The position numbers and the translations under genes are program-made. Positions 16,395 to 24,082 of a stretch of 53,693 nt of DNA are shown here, one piece after another. Location: the NCBI GenBank assembly GCA_946478775.1, contig CAMLDR010000006.1:1-53693 (forward strand). Direction: 5' to 3'. Within the stretch, counting starts at the first letter, position 1. Each line of letters begins with the position of its first letter. This DNA is from an uncultured Flavobacteriales bacterium. Lineage in GTDB: Bacteria > Bacteroidota > Bacteroidia > Flavobacteriales > Crocinitomicaceae. The notes beneath the pieces were generated by a model that worked only from the letters and a program-made list of their open reading frames with translations, did not search any database and was not told the origin of the DNA.

Positions 16395-17027
16395 TCATTT
16401 TTTCTTACCCCCAAATCTATAACCTAACTGCATATTTACATTGAAGCCCATTTTAAAAAGGGTTTGATTATTAGACTGAATTCCTTCTTCACCCCATTCA
16501 GGTAATCGGGACCCCCGCACGGAATAGATACCCGGATTAAATCCAACAGCTGACCCCAGGTAAAATCCTTTTCCCATCTGCCATTCAAGTCCATAGCCCA
16601 CACTCATATTTATACCGGCCTGCCTCTCGTAAAATCCGGAGTAAAAATTATAAAACCGGGTAGTTGTAAAACTAAGTCCAGTATACAAATACGGCACAAA
16701 ACGATCTCCAAAACCATTGAAATAACGTTTGTAGTGAAAAGTAATTCCATGGTATTCATTAACAGTACTTCCTAATCTATTCGGTTGAAATTGGTAACCC
16801 AACTCAAATTGATTTTTCCCGTAAGTATAAGTAAGCATAGGAAGTACACCCGTTCTCATTCGGAAATACATGATCCCGGTTTTATATTGATCCCCGGTCA
16901 CTCCCGCACTCAATCCCCAACGCCCCTTTACAGATGGAGGATTTTCAATTTGAGCAGAAACTTTTACACTTGTTAGGAAGAGTACGCCGGTAACTCCGGC
17001 GACTTGCAATAATTTAGATGATTTCAT
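16395..17027 (-). CDS. Outer-membrane beta-barrel protein (porin-like)
   Basis: I start at the ATG that gives MKSSKLLQVAGVTGVLFLTS, a signal peptide cut near KVSAQ; an upstream in-frame ATG would add 20 residues and lie upstream of the -7 element. The 210-residue product is made of amphipathic strands, for example MLTYTYGKNQFELGYQF, YLYTGLSFTTTRFYNF and INMSVGYGLEWQMGKGFYLG, and ends with VNMQLGYRFGGKKK. This fits an eight-stranded outer-membrane barrel (OMP_b-brl class). The terminal basic residues are less usual than a terminal Phe. The function is unknown. Confidence 0.88.
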   Translation of the reverse strand: MKSSKLLQVAGVTGVLFLTSVKVSAQIENPPSVKGRWGLSAGVTGDQYKTGIMYFRMRTGVLPMLTYTYGKNQFELGYQFQPNRLGSTVNEYHGITFHYKRYFNGFGDRFVPYLYTGLSFTTTRFYNFYSGFYERQAGINMSVGYGLEWQMGKGFYLGSAVGFNPGIYSVRGSRLPEWGEEGIQSNNQTLFKMGFNVNMQLGYRFGGKKK

Positions 17028-17050
17028 AGATATGATTTTAAAAGTTGCAA

Positions 17051-17058
17051 CAAAACTA
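17051..17058 (-). promoter_or_regulatory. Bacteroidota -7 promoter element of the barrel-protein gene
   Basis: On the minus strand this is TAGTTTTG, an exact TAnnTTTG match 23 bases before the chosen ATG and inside the longer reading frame. It therefore supports the internal start. No good -33 TTG is visible. Confidence 0.5.
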
Positions 17059-17336
17059 TCCGGCTCGCTAAAAGTTTGGCTTCCCATTTGCTTTTTTTAA
17101 CGCTGAAATGCCCTATTTTTAAGAATCTATAACAAAAAATCTTGTTCAACTAACTGAAAGGCAGATAGAACGGTCAAATAACACAAACTCCGGCTTTGTC
17201 TTCTCACATCGGGAAATGTTATCAGAATCAATTTGATCCTCCGATCAATCAATAGATCAAAGACTTTATCCCGGACACCAACAAAACGATTCTAAAGCAC
17301 TTATATTAGAGTCAATTATTCAACTAAATTCATCCC
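17059..17336. other. Divergent intergenic region, no gene seen
   Basis: This region lies between the promoter of the barrel gene and the lipoprotein gene. It holds a short inverted repeat, ttgatc-cctcc-type spacer-gatcaa, at 17233-17248, with another gatcaa at 17255-17260. I see no coding frame, tRNA or clear promoter for the plus-strand gene. Confidence 0.5.
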
Positions 17337-17738
17337 ATGAAAAGAACCTTTCTACTCTTAACCCTTCTTATAATCGGAATCATTCCTGCATGTAAAAAGG
17401 ACAAACAGCAAAAACCCAGCAGCGGTATCCTTCATGGGACTTACAAACTTACCGGCATATGTTACGGATCAGACGTTGGCACTTCCCAGAACGCTCCATT
17501 TACGGATGTTACAAGTGAAAAAACAATTACAATCAAAGCCGATGGAACTATTACCTGCAACGGAAATTTATGTGTTGTGGAAACTTCAATTGGCACTCCA
17601 ACATCGGGAACAATTGCAAACGGTATACTCACCGTAACCAATTGCGATGAAATGCAGTACAAAGCATACGGAAATATATTTATTATCGGACACGGATGCA
17701 TAGGAGTCTGTAAGTCCCGATTTTTAAGGATTAATTAA
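17337..17738 (+). CDS. Small lipoprotein of unknown function
   Basis: The 133-residue product has a lipoprotein signal peptide with lipobox IIPAC, the cysteine being residue 19, followed by KKDKQQK. The mature part (about 115 residues) has alternating strands such as GILHGTYKLTGICYG, KTITIKADGTITCNG and GTIANGILTVTNC, typical of lipocalin-like (META/DUF306-style) small barrels, and five further cysteines that could pair as disulfides in the periplasm. The stop codon abuts the start of csaA with no gap, so the two are likely cotranscribed, though their jobs do not obviously connect. Confidence 0.85.
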   Translation: MKRTFLLLTLLIIGIIPACKKDKQQKPSSGILHGTYKLTGICYGSDVGTSQNAPFTDVTSEKTITIKADGTITCNGNLCVVETSIGTPTSGTIANGILTVTNCDEMQYKAYGNIFIIGHGCIGVCKSRFLRIN

Positions 17739-18080
17739 ATGAGTAAAGACACCCTCACCTGGGACCAATTCATGCACGTCGAAATGCGTGTCGGAACCAT
17801 TCTTTCCGCAGAACCTTTCCCGGAAGTCCGCAACCCGGCCTACAAAATCACCATTGATTTCGGGGAATTCGGTTTGCGAAAAACTTCTGCACAAGTCACA
17901 ACACTTTATACACCTGAGGAATTAATCGACAAACAGGTTGTTGCTGTCATCAATTTCCCACCCAAACAAATTGCAAACATGATGAGTGAATGCCTGATAT
18001 TGGGAGGAATCGGAGACAATAAAGAAGTCACTTTGCTTCAGCCGGAACGCCCGGTGAAAAACGGAACACGGATCGGTTAA
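17739..18080 (+). CDS. csaA: CsaA-like tRNA-binding protein
   Basis: The 113-residue protein is the typical size of CsaA and consists of one tRNA-binding OB-fold (PF01588). Motifs include FMHVEMRVGTILSAEPFPEVRNPAYKI, the hydrophobic stretch QVVAVINFPPKQIANMMSE, and the C-terminal VTLLQPERPVKNGTRIG. CsaA is a cytoplasmic dimer that binds tRNA and has been described as a chaperone linked to protein export in Bacillus. The start directly follows the lipoprotein's stop. A long AT-rich inverted repeat lies downstream. Confidence 0.93.
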   Translation: MSKDTLTWDQFMHVEMRVGTILSAEPFPEVRNPAYKITIDFGEFGLRKTSAQVTTLYTPEELIDKQVVAVINFPPKQIANMMSECLILGGIGDNKEVTLLQPERPVKNGTRIG

Positions 18081-18223
18081 TTGAAAATGCAAAAATTGAC
18101 AATTGAAAAGATTTTAATTTCAAGTTTCTCAAATCGATTTTGCTTAGCCGATTCCACTTTTCAATCCTCCATTTTTCAATTCTTTTGCATTTTTCAATTC
18201 TTTTGCATTTTTCATTTTGAATT
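18081..18223. repeat. AT-rich inverted and tandem repeat between convergent genes
   Basis: The 18-base unit atttttcaattcttttgc occurs twice head to tail (18171-18188 and 18189-18206) with a partial third copy. The left side (18081-18112, ttgaaaatgcaaaaattg…caattgaaaa) is roughly its reverse complement, so the RNA can fold into a long, imperfect hairpin with alternative registers. It lies between csaA and the DinB-like gene and overlaps the last few codons of the latter. Confidence 0.7.
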
Positions 18224-18760
18224 TTGAATTCTCTGTGCCTGCACCATGTGCCGCTGATTGTGATAGATCACAAAACGAAAAGTATCCCCGAGCCTCAAGG
18301 TGATCAGCTTCGAAAGCGTGATGGAAGTTCTCGTTTTATTCAGGCTGACCTTGCGCGAATCTTCCAGTAATTGGAGCATTTGCTTTTGCTGATCGATAAA
18401 TTCTTCGATGACTTGCTTATCCAGCTTGCTGTTCAGCGGGTTCATATTCTTGAAAGTCTTCATTTTATTCAATTTCTCCTTTGGAAGCATGCTGTTGGCA
18501 AAATAATTCCCCAGCCAGCCGCTTTTGAAAAAGGATTCACTCTTCCCCTTTCCATTACGGATACGTTTACCGATTTCCGGAATGTAAAACCGCCCGTACA
18601 AATTCAGATGTTCCAAACACTCCAGCACGCTCCAGCTTTCGGTATGGGACTTATAGTTCAGGCTTTCTTCCGATCTTTCTTTGAGCAATTCCGCTTCCCG
18701 GATAAGTTCTTTCGTTCTGTTCGCTAAATCGGTCAATAATACTTCTGTCTGTATTTTCAT
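18212..18760 (-). CDS. DinB-superfamily protein
   Basis: I start at the ATG giving MKIQTEVLLTD; an in-frame GTG eight codons upstream is possible. The 182-residue protein has the four-helix pattern of DinB_2 (PF12867). Three histidines in the usual places could hold a metal: one in VLECLEHLNLYGRF and two in IYHNQRHMVQAQR. Members of this superfamily include bacillithiol transferases and thiol-dependent enzymes as well as DNA-damage-induced proteins of unknown activity; sequence alone does not choose. It is followed on the chromosome by a Crp/Fnr regulator on the same strand, 90 bases upstream, which could share its transcript. Confidence 0.88.
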   Translation of the reverse strand: MKIQTEVLLTDLANRTKELIREAELLKERSEESLNYKSHTESWSVLECLEHLNLYGRFYIPEIGKRIRNGKGKSESFFKSGWLGNYFANSMLPKEKLNKMKTFKNMNPLNSKLDKQVIEEFIDQQKQMLQLLEDSRKVSLNKTRTSITLSKLITLRLGDTFRFVIYHNQRHMVQAQRIQNSK

Positions 18761-18850
18761 CTGCTTTTCTTTAGATCCCGTCACACAAGTTTGGATCGGG
18801 GAATTTTCGACAAAGGTCAGGCATCAACCTGTAAAAAACATTGATTGAGA

Positions 18851-19384
18851 TCAAGACTTTTTTAAGCGGGAAAGTGTTTCGGGAGTCATCCGCAAATAAT
18901 TTGCAATGTGCCGGTTCGAAACTTCCTGAAACAAAACAGGGCTTCTTCTCAGCACACGTTCATACCGTTCTCTGGGAGAAGCAATCAACAGGTCTTTTTC
19001 ACGTTCTATTTGCTGGATCACCAAATCTTCCAGGATTTTCGCCCAAAGCCTCAGGTTCTTTTCATTGCTGTGAATGAACTCCATAAACCGCTTTTTCGGA
19101 ATCACCTTCACACGTGTTTTCTTCAATGCCTGAATCACAAATTCAGATGGTTTTTCGGTCAGAAAAGAATCCAATGACACCAAAATATTGTTCCGGTAAC
19201 CAAAACGGATGGTTCGTTCCTCGTTTTCGTCCATGATATAGACCCGCAAACTGCCTTCTTCCACGAAATAGATATTCAGATCCGTTGTGCCGGAAGTTTT
19301 TAGAAACGCATTCCGTTCGATGGTAAGTACCTTCTCAGTCAACCCGTTCTGTTCAATCAATGCAATTAACTCGGAAGGTTTCAT
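18851..19384 (-). CDS. Crp/Fnr-family transcriptional regulator
   Basis: The 177-residue protein is of the short Crp/Fnr type common in Bacteroidota. Residues 20-115 form the cyclic-nucleotide-binding-like jelly roll (NIYFVEEGSLRVYIMDENEERTIRFGY), followed by the long dimerisation helix (KNLRLWAKILEDLVIQQIERE) and a C-terminal helix-turn-helix (SNRHIANYLRMTPETLSRLKKS). The usual cAMP-contact residues are not obvious and there are no Fnr cysteines, so the effector is unknown. It lies divergently from the leucine-rich repeat gene, with a 124-base gap that holds direct repeats agtaacc at 19422 and 19440. Confidence 0.92.
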   Translation of the reverse strand: MKPSELIALIEQNGLTEKVLTIERNAFLKTSGTTDLNIYFVEEGSLRVYIMDENEERTIRFGYRNNILVSLDSFLTEKPSEFVIQALKKTRVKVIPKKRFMEFIHSNEKNLRLWAKILEDLVIQQIEREKDLLIASPRERYERVLRRSPVLFQEVSNRHIANYLRMTPETLSRLKKS

Positions 19385-19508
19385 TTCTGGACATTTATTC
19401 GTAGGATTTAAAGATATAAAAAGTAACCAAAAGGTTGATAGTAACCATTTCCAAACGCCAATTCAGCTTCCTACCTTGCAGGTATCAAAACGCTTATTCC
19501 AATTTCAC

Positions 19509-20618
19509 ATGAAAAAACATTTTTTTTCACTTTTAGCACTACTGAGTTGCATTTCTGCACATGGTCAAAACACCTTTATTCCGGATGATCATTTCGAACT
19601 GGCACTGATAGAATTTGGACTGGATGATGTGATGAACGACTCTGTAGCTACCGGGAACATCGACACGCTTAGCTACCTGCACATCTCGTGGAGGGCCATT
19701 GACGACCTGACCGGTATAGAAGATTTCGCCAGCCTGATATTCCTGCAAGCCGGGTCCAACAACCTCACTTCACTGAATGTCAGTCAAAATTCGCAACTGA
19801 CAACACTTCATTGTGACCTGAACAATTTAAGCACACTTACTTTGGGCAGCAACCCGCACCTCAAACACATTTTCTGCAGGGCAAACCTATTGACAAACAT
19901 TGATCTTTCCGAACTGCCCGCTCTGTATACACTTTCTATTGAAAACAACCTCCTCACCCAATTGAATGTAAGCCACAACCCGCTTTTGGATTATTTGAAT
20001 GTTCAGGGCAATTTACTTTGGAATTTAAATCTCGGGGCCAATCCACTCCTCGAAGGATTAAACTGCAGTGAAACTCCGGTAACTACGCTGGACCTGAGTC
20101 AAAACACCTTGTTGAATACCCTTTATTGCTTCACCACACAGCTTACGGAGCTAGATGTCAGTCAGAACCCGGGTATACTCTTTTTACATTGCAATGATAT
20201 TCCCACCCTACAGCGTCTGAACATGAAAAGCGGCAACAATACGGGACTGCTTGTTTTAGAAGCGGTCAACAATCCTGAACTATTCTGTATTGAAGTGGAC
20301 ACGCCGGCTTACTCCCAACAAAACTGGACAAACGTAGACAGCTGGGTAAGTTTCGAAGAAGATTGTATGCTGAATTTGGAAGAATCCGCAGGAAATCCGT
20401 TCAGTTTATTTCCCAATCCGGTGGTAGATCAAATCTACTTTTCCACTCCTCTCAACAACCTGTCTATTCAGGATATTTCGGGCAGAATGGTACAAACGAT
20501 AACTGCACCCACGCCAGCATACTCTGTTTTCGGATTACCAAAAGGCATTTATATTCTTCGGGGAACTACTGAAAACGGGAAAACGATCACAACCCGCTTT
20601 ATCAGACAGGAATTTTAA
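19509..20618 (+). CDS. T9SS-secreted leucine-rich repeat protein
   Basis: I start at the ATG giving MKKHFFSLLALLSCISAHGQ, a signal peptide; the longer open frame upstream overlaps the Crp/Fnr gene on the other strand and is not credible. The 369-residue protein has about nine bacterial LRRs of 21 residues with the pattern L-x-x-L-N-V-S-x-N-x-x-L-x-x-L, as in LNVSQNSQLTTLHCDLNNLS and LNVSHNPLLDYLNVQGN. It ends with a T9SS domain (FSLFPNPVVDQIYFS…GIYILRGT). It is probably a surface protein for binding other proteins or cells. Its stop codon overlaps that of the convergent NTF2-like gene by four bases. Confidence 0.93.
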   Translation: MKKHFFSLLALLSCISAHGQNTFIPDDHFELALIEFGLDDVMNDSVATGNIDTLSYLHISWRAIDDLTGIEDFASLIFLQAGSNNLTSLNVSQNSQLTTLHCDLNNLSTLTLGSNPHLKHIFCRANLLTNIDLSELPALYTLSIENNLLTQLNVSHNPLLDYLNVQGNLLWNLNLGANPLLEGLNCSETPVTTLDLSQNTLLNTLYCFTTQLTELDVSQNPGILFLHCNDIPTLQRLNMKSGNNTGLLVLEAVNNPELFCIEVDTPAYSQQNWTNVDSWVSFEEDCMLNLEESAGNPFSLFPNPVVDQIYFSTPLNNLSIQDISGRMVQTITAPTPAYSVFGLPKGIYILRGTTENGKTITTRFIRQEF

Positions 20619-20974
20619 TGAATGCTTAAAGGGATATCGTACAATTTGTGAAAGGACAGCTTATCCCAATATCCGCGCTGGAAGACAATTTTATCATCTA
20701 GTACATGAAAAAATCCGCAGCCACGCATTTCCTTCGGGTCTTTCCATTCCAGGATTGCCCATTCACCATCTTCAAAAATATTCTCCGGAATACAAATCAT
20801 TTCAGCACTTGTAAACTCACGTACAAACATTTCCCTGATCGCATCTTTTCCAATTACCGGCTGATTCGCAACCTGGTGGTTAACGGCATTTTCAGCATAC
20901 AATTCAGCAATACTTTCACTATCTCCCTGATTAAATAATCGAACCCACTTCTCTAAAACTTCTCTCGGTGTCAT
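20615..20974 (-). CDS. SnoaL-like / NTF2-superfamily protein
   Basis: The 119-residue protein is the size of a SnoaL-like single-domain protein (PF12680). It shows the family's opening helix (PREVLEKWVRLFNQGDSESIAELYAENAVNH), a VIGKDAIREMF segment and a curved beta sheet at the end (ENIFEDGEWAILEWKD, GCGFFHVLDDKIVFQRGYWD). The fold makes a cone with a pocket used by enzymes such as ketosteroid isomerase, but the catalytic residues vary and I cannot assign a substrate. It is cytoplasmic. It converges with the LRR gene, sharing four bases at the stop codons (ttaa). Confidence 0.9.
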   Translation of the reverse strand: MTPREVLEKWVRLFNQGDSESIAELYAENAVNHQVANQPVIGKDAIREMFVREFTSAEMICIPENIFEDGEWAILEWKDPKEMRGCGFFHVLDDKIVFQRGYWDKLSFHKLYDIPLSIH

Positions 20975-21154
20975 ATGCTTTTTTTCTAGTGATTTAAAAA
21001 TACGAAAAGGCCTGCATAATTGCCACCAAACTGTGAATCCTGCAACTTTTACACACCAGAATACAACAGAAATACAGCCCGATCTTTAGAAATTGTGATT
21101 TGGAACCTGAGGGATTCCGGAAGTTAACTGAATGTTGAATTAAAATAAAAGATC

Positions 21155-22123
21155 ATGTTTCATCACGTAAAAGAACTGCAGTTCAAAGCCAGGGTTTCCA
21201 AACCTGACCCACGTTTCGCACGCTTGCTGCTGGAACAATTCGGAGGTCCGAACGGCGAACTAAAAGCTGCCATGCAATATTTTGTCCAGGCTTTCGGATG
21301 CAGAAAACCACATCCCGACAAGTACGATATGCTGATGGATATTGCAACCGAAGAATTCAGTCATTTGGAAATCGTTGGAGCTACGATCCAGATGTTGCTC
21401 ACCGGTGTAAACGGTGAATTAAAAAACGCCGCAGACGAATCCGATCTGAATAAACTATTGGACGGAACTGCTGCCAAAGAAACCTACATTCACGATGCAT
21501 TGGTAGATCCGCATTTCTTTTTGGTAAGCGGAGGAACACCTGCACTTACTGACAGCAACGGAAATCCATGGTCGGCATCCTACATCATGGGAATGGGTGA
21601 TCTAACGGTGGATATGCGAGTCAACATTGCAGCAGAAGCAACGGCCAAACTGGTATACGAGAACCTGATGAAGTTTACGGATGATGTGTACGTAAAGGAA
21701 ACACTACGCTTCTTAATGACGCGGGAAGTAGCGCATTTGCAAATGTTCCAGGCGGCGTTGGAAAGCGTTCAGCCGAATTTCCCTCCGGGAATTCTGCAAA
21801 GTGATCCCAAATTCAGTAACAAATACTTCAATATGTCTGATGGAGACAATTTCTCCGGACCATGGAATGAAGGATTAAGTCCGGAAATGGGAGAAGAATG
21901 GCAGGTTATTGAAGATCCGGTGCAGCATATCAAAGATACCGATGGTTTACTAAACGAAAAGGCAAAAGGAACAGACCGTACAGAAAAAACAGTGCAGAAA
22001 ACCAACAAAGATTTGAGTGCGGAGAGGAAGGATGAAATAGACAAAGCCACAAACCCGCCGGCAGGTGGAGTCATGGATTGGTTTATCAATCCCGAGCTGA
22101 AAGGAAAAAAGAGCAAAAAATAA
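21155..22123 (+). CDS. Manganese catalase
   Basis: The 322-residue protein breaks hydrogen peroxide down with a dimanganese centre. The five ligands match the Lactiplantibacillus enzyme: Glu35 (NGELKAAM), Glu67 and His70 (TEEFSHLE), Glu161 (IAAEATAK) and His194 (REVAHLQ), with the same 33-residue spacing between the last two. The C-terminal 70 residues are charged and low in hydrophobic residues. No signal peptide is visible, so it is cytoplasmic. The gene stands alone, with a terminator at its end. No recognisable OxyR or PerR site was found in its 180-base leader region. Confidence 0.96.
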   Translation: MFHHVKELQFKARVSKPDPRFARLLLEQFGGPNGELKAAMQYFVQAFGCRKPHPDKYDMLMDIATEEFSHLEIVGATIQMLLTGVNGELKNAADESDLNKLLDGTAAKETYIHDALVDPHFFLVSGGTPALTDSNGNPWSASYIMGMGDLTVDMRVNIAAEATAKLVYENLMKFTDDVYVKETLRFLMTREVAHLQMFQAALESVQPNFPPGILQSDPKFSNKYFNMSDGDNFSGPWNEGLSPEMGEEWQVIEDPVQHIKDTDGLLNEKAKGTDRTEKTVQKTNKDLSAERKDEIDKATNPPAGGVMDWFINPELKGKKSKK

Positions 22124-22134
22124 TTTACTAACTG

Positions 22135-22167
22135 CGATGCGCTGACCAGGTTTGGCGCATCGTTTTT
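22135..22167 (+). terminator. Intrinsic terminator of the manganese catalase gene
   Basis: The 8-bp stem cgatgcgc / gcgcatcg closes a 12-base loop and is followed by five T. Confidence 0.85.
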
Positions 22168-22180
22168 ATTTCTTACAACC

Positions 22181-22915
22181 ATGCCCGAAGGTCCGTCAAT
22201 CGTAATTCTGAAAGAAGAAGCCTGGAAATTTACCGGGAAAAAGATCCTTACTGTTAGCGGAAACAGTAAAATTGATCAGTCGCGTCTGGAAAATCAAAAA
22301 GTGATTGCAATCCAAAGCTGGGGAAAGCATTTCCTGATCTGTTTCAGTGGTTTTACGCTGAAAATCCATTTTTTGATGTTCGGAAGTTACCGGATCGATG
22401 AAGAAAAACCGGATGTGACTCCTCGTTTGTCCTTTACCTTCGAAAATGGTGAACTGAATTTCTACGCGTGTTCCGTCAAATTCCTGGAAGACGATATCGA
22501 TTCACATTACGACTGGAGTGTAGACGTAATGAATGATGCATGGGACCCGAAAAAAGCCAAAGCAAAACTCAAAGAACATCCCAATGAACTGATTTGTGAT
22601 GGGTTGCTGGAACAGGATATTTTCGCCGGTGTTGGCAACATCATCAAAAATGAGGTGTTATACCGCGTCAAGGTTCATCCCGAATCACTTGTCGGGAAAA
22701 TCCCCGCTGCAAAACTGAATAAACTGATCGAAGAAGCCCGCATTTACAGCTTTCAGTTCCTGGAATGGAAAAAGCAATACGAATTAAAAAAGCACTGGCT
22801 TGCACATACCAAAAACTGGTGTCTGCGTTGTAATCTTCCAATCGTCAAGAAGTATACGGGAGTTAAGAAACGCCGCAGTTTCAGCTGTTCCAACTGTCAG
22901 ATCCTGTATGTTTAA
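22181..22915 (+). CDS. Fpg/Nei-family DNA glycosylase (endonuclease VIII-like)
   Basis: The 244-residue protein starts MPEGPS, so that after removal of methionine Pro2 is the nucleophile and Glu3 the helper, as in all Fpg/Nei enzymes. Lys49 in SWGKHFL matches the conserved beta-strand lysine. A helix-two-turn-helix lies at about residues 145-175 (DIFAGVGNIIKNEVLYRVKVHPES), and a C-terminal zinc finger has four cysteines (CLRCNLP…SCSNCQ). It excises oxidised bases and cuts the strand. It follows catalase on the same strand, but a terminator separates them, so any joint oxidative-stress role is only suggested. Confidence 0.93.
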   Translation: MPEGPSIVILKEEAWKFTGKKILTVSGNSKIDQSRLENQKVIAIQSWGKHFLICFSGFTLKIHFLMFGSYRIDEEKPDVTPRLSFTFENGELNFYACSVKFLEDDIDSHYDWSVDVMNDAWDPKKAKAKLKEHPNELICDGLLEQDIFAGVGNIIKNEVLYRVKVHPESLVGKIPAAKLNKLIEEARIYSFQFLEWKKQYELKKHWLAHTKNWCLRCNLPIVKKYTGVKKRRSFSCSNCQILYV

Positions 22916-22997
22916 AACGGCACCTTTCTGCTATTTTTTTTAGTTTCTAACCGGTATTAAGCAGCAAATGATTATTTTGCCGTTCAAAAACCACACG

Positions 22998-24035
22998 ATG
23001 AAACACATACTATTCACTTTCCTGCTCATTTTCAGTTTTTATGTAAGCGCAGACGACTTCAAGGCTCATTTTATCAATGTGAATCAGGCAGATGCTACTT
23101 TACTGGAATTCAGCAAAGGGGTTGTAATGATTGATGTGGGCGGAGAACTGAACAGCATTAAACCGAGTCGGGCTTCGTTGAATGACTACCTGTCGAAATT
23201 CTATAAACGCAGGACTGATCTGAAGAAAACCATCGATGTGCTTATCATCACGCACAATCATTACGATCACATCAGCCTCATTACAGATTTGTCAAAGAAT
23301 TACACCATCAAGCGAATCATTACCACCAAATTCAAGCTTAAAAAAGAAATAGAGAAAGCGGCAAAAAAAGAAAAGATCAAACTCGAATTCATGGATTATT
23401 GCTTAATGGACAGCTTAATGCCCAAAGGAGTTGAAGTGAACCTGAAAAGCCTGGTGAATCCTGGAAGCACCATTCCCAAACTCGTGCTCTATTCCGGTGA
23501 AATTTCGGTAAAGACCAAACATACAGTAAACGGACATACTTTCTTTCCCTCCCATTTTTCTGAGCCTAACAATAATTCCATTGTTTCCAAACTGATTTAC
23601 GGAAAAACATCGCTGTTGTTTACCGGAGACCTGGAAGTAGAAGGCATCGAATACCTGACGGCGAAATACCACAGCAGTCTTTCACTGTTTGATGTGGATT
23701 TCTATCATGTTGGTCATCATGGAGCAGAAAACGGCACTACGAAAGAGTTTTTGGAACTCATGTCCCCGAAAATTGCCGTTATCAGCGCTGGCGACAGTAC
23801 TCACAGGAACGGAGGTTCAGCCTGGGATCACGGACATCCAAGGAAAGCCATCGTAGAACTTTTGGATACCCAGGCTTCTTTGACCAACCGGAACCAGACT
23901 GCTAAAGTATATGCTTATCCCAAGCAGGAAATGAATCCGGAATTAATCGATCTGAAAAAAGAAGTCTATTGTACCTGCTGGACCGGAAATATTGTGATGC
24001 TGGTGGACTCAACGGGGAAATATACCATGCAATAA
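22998..24035 (+). CDS. Secreted MBL-fold metallo-hydrolase (ComEC/Rec2-type beta-lactamase domain)
   Basis: I choose the ATG giving MKHILFTFLLIFSFYVSA, a signal peptide, over one ten codons earlier. The 345-residue product has the metallo-beta-lactamase fold: a first strand ADATLLEFSKGVVMIDVGG, the metal motif THNHYDH (His86, His88, Asp90, His91), LLFTGDLEVEG, and the later HVGHHGAENGTT. Its layout is like the free-standing ComEC C-terminal domain proteins, which can be nucleases or phosphodiesterases. There are no membrane helices beyond the signal, so it likely acts in the periplasm or outside the cell. It has no T9SS tail. Confidence 0.9.
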   Translation: MKHILFTFLLIFSFYVSADDFKAHFINVNQADATLLEFSKGVVMIDVGGELNSIKPSRASLNDYLSKFYKRRTDLKKTIDVLIITHNHYDHISLITDLSKNYTIKRIITTKFKLKKEIEKAAKKEKIKLEFMDYCLMDSLMPKGVEVNLKSLVNPGSTIPKLVLYSGEISVKTKHTVNGHTFFPSHFSEPNNNSIVSKLIYGKTSLLFTGDLEVEGIEYLTAKYHSSLSLFDVDFYHVGHHGAENGTTKEFLELMSPKIAVISAGDSTHRNGGSAWDHGHPRKAIVELLDTQASLTNRNQTAKVYAYPKQEMNPELIDLKKEVYCTCWTGNIVMLVDSTGKYTMQ

Positions 24036-24045
24036 CACACATTCT

Positions 24046-24073
24046 GTGGGCACGCGATTAATCGCGTACCCAC
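24046..24073. terminator. Palindromic repeat acting as a bidirectional terminator (copy 1)
   Basis: The 28-base near-palindrome gtgggcacgcgatt / aatcgcgtacccac has one mismatch pair. The 23 bases tgtgggcacgcgatt plus aatcgcgt are repeated exactly at 25329. It lies between the convergent MBL-fold and FAD oxidoreductase genes. Confidence 0.8.
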
Positions 24074-24082
24074 CATTTGATA

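Noticed and set aside
18171..18206. CRISPR-like array
   Set aside because: The 18-base units are directly joined with no spacers, and there are no cas genes.
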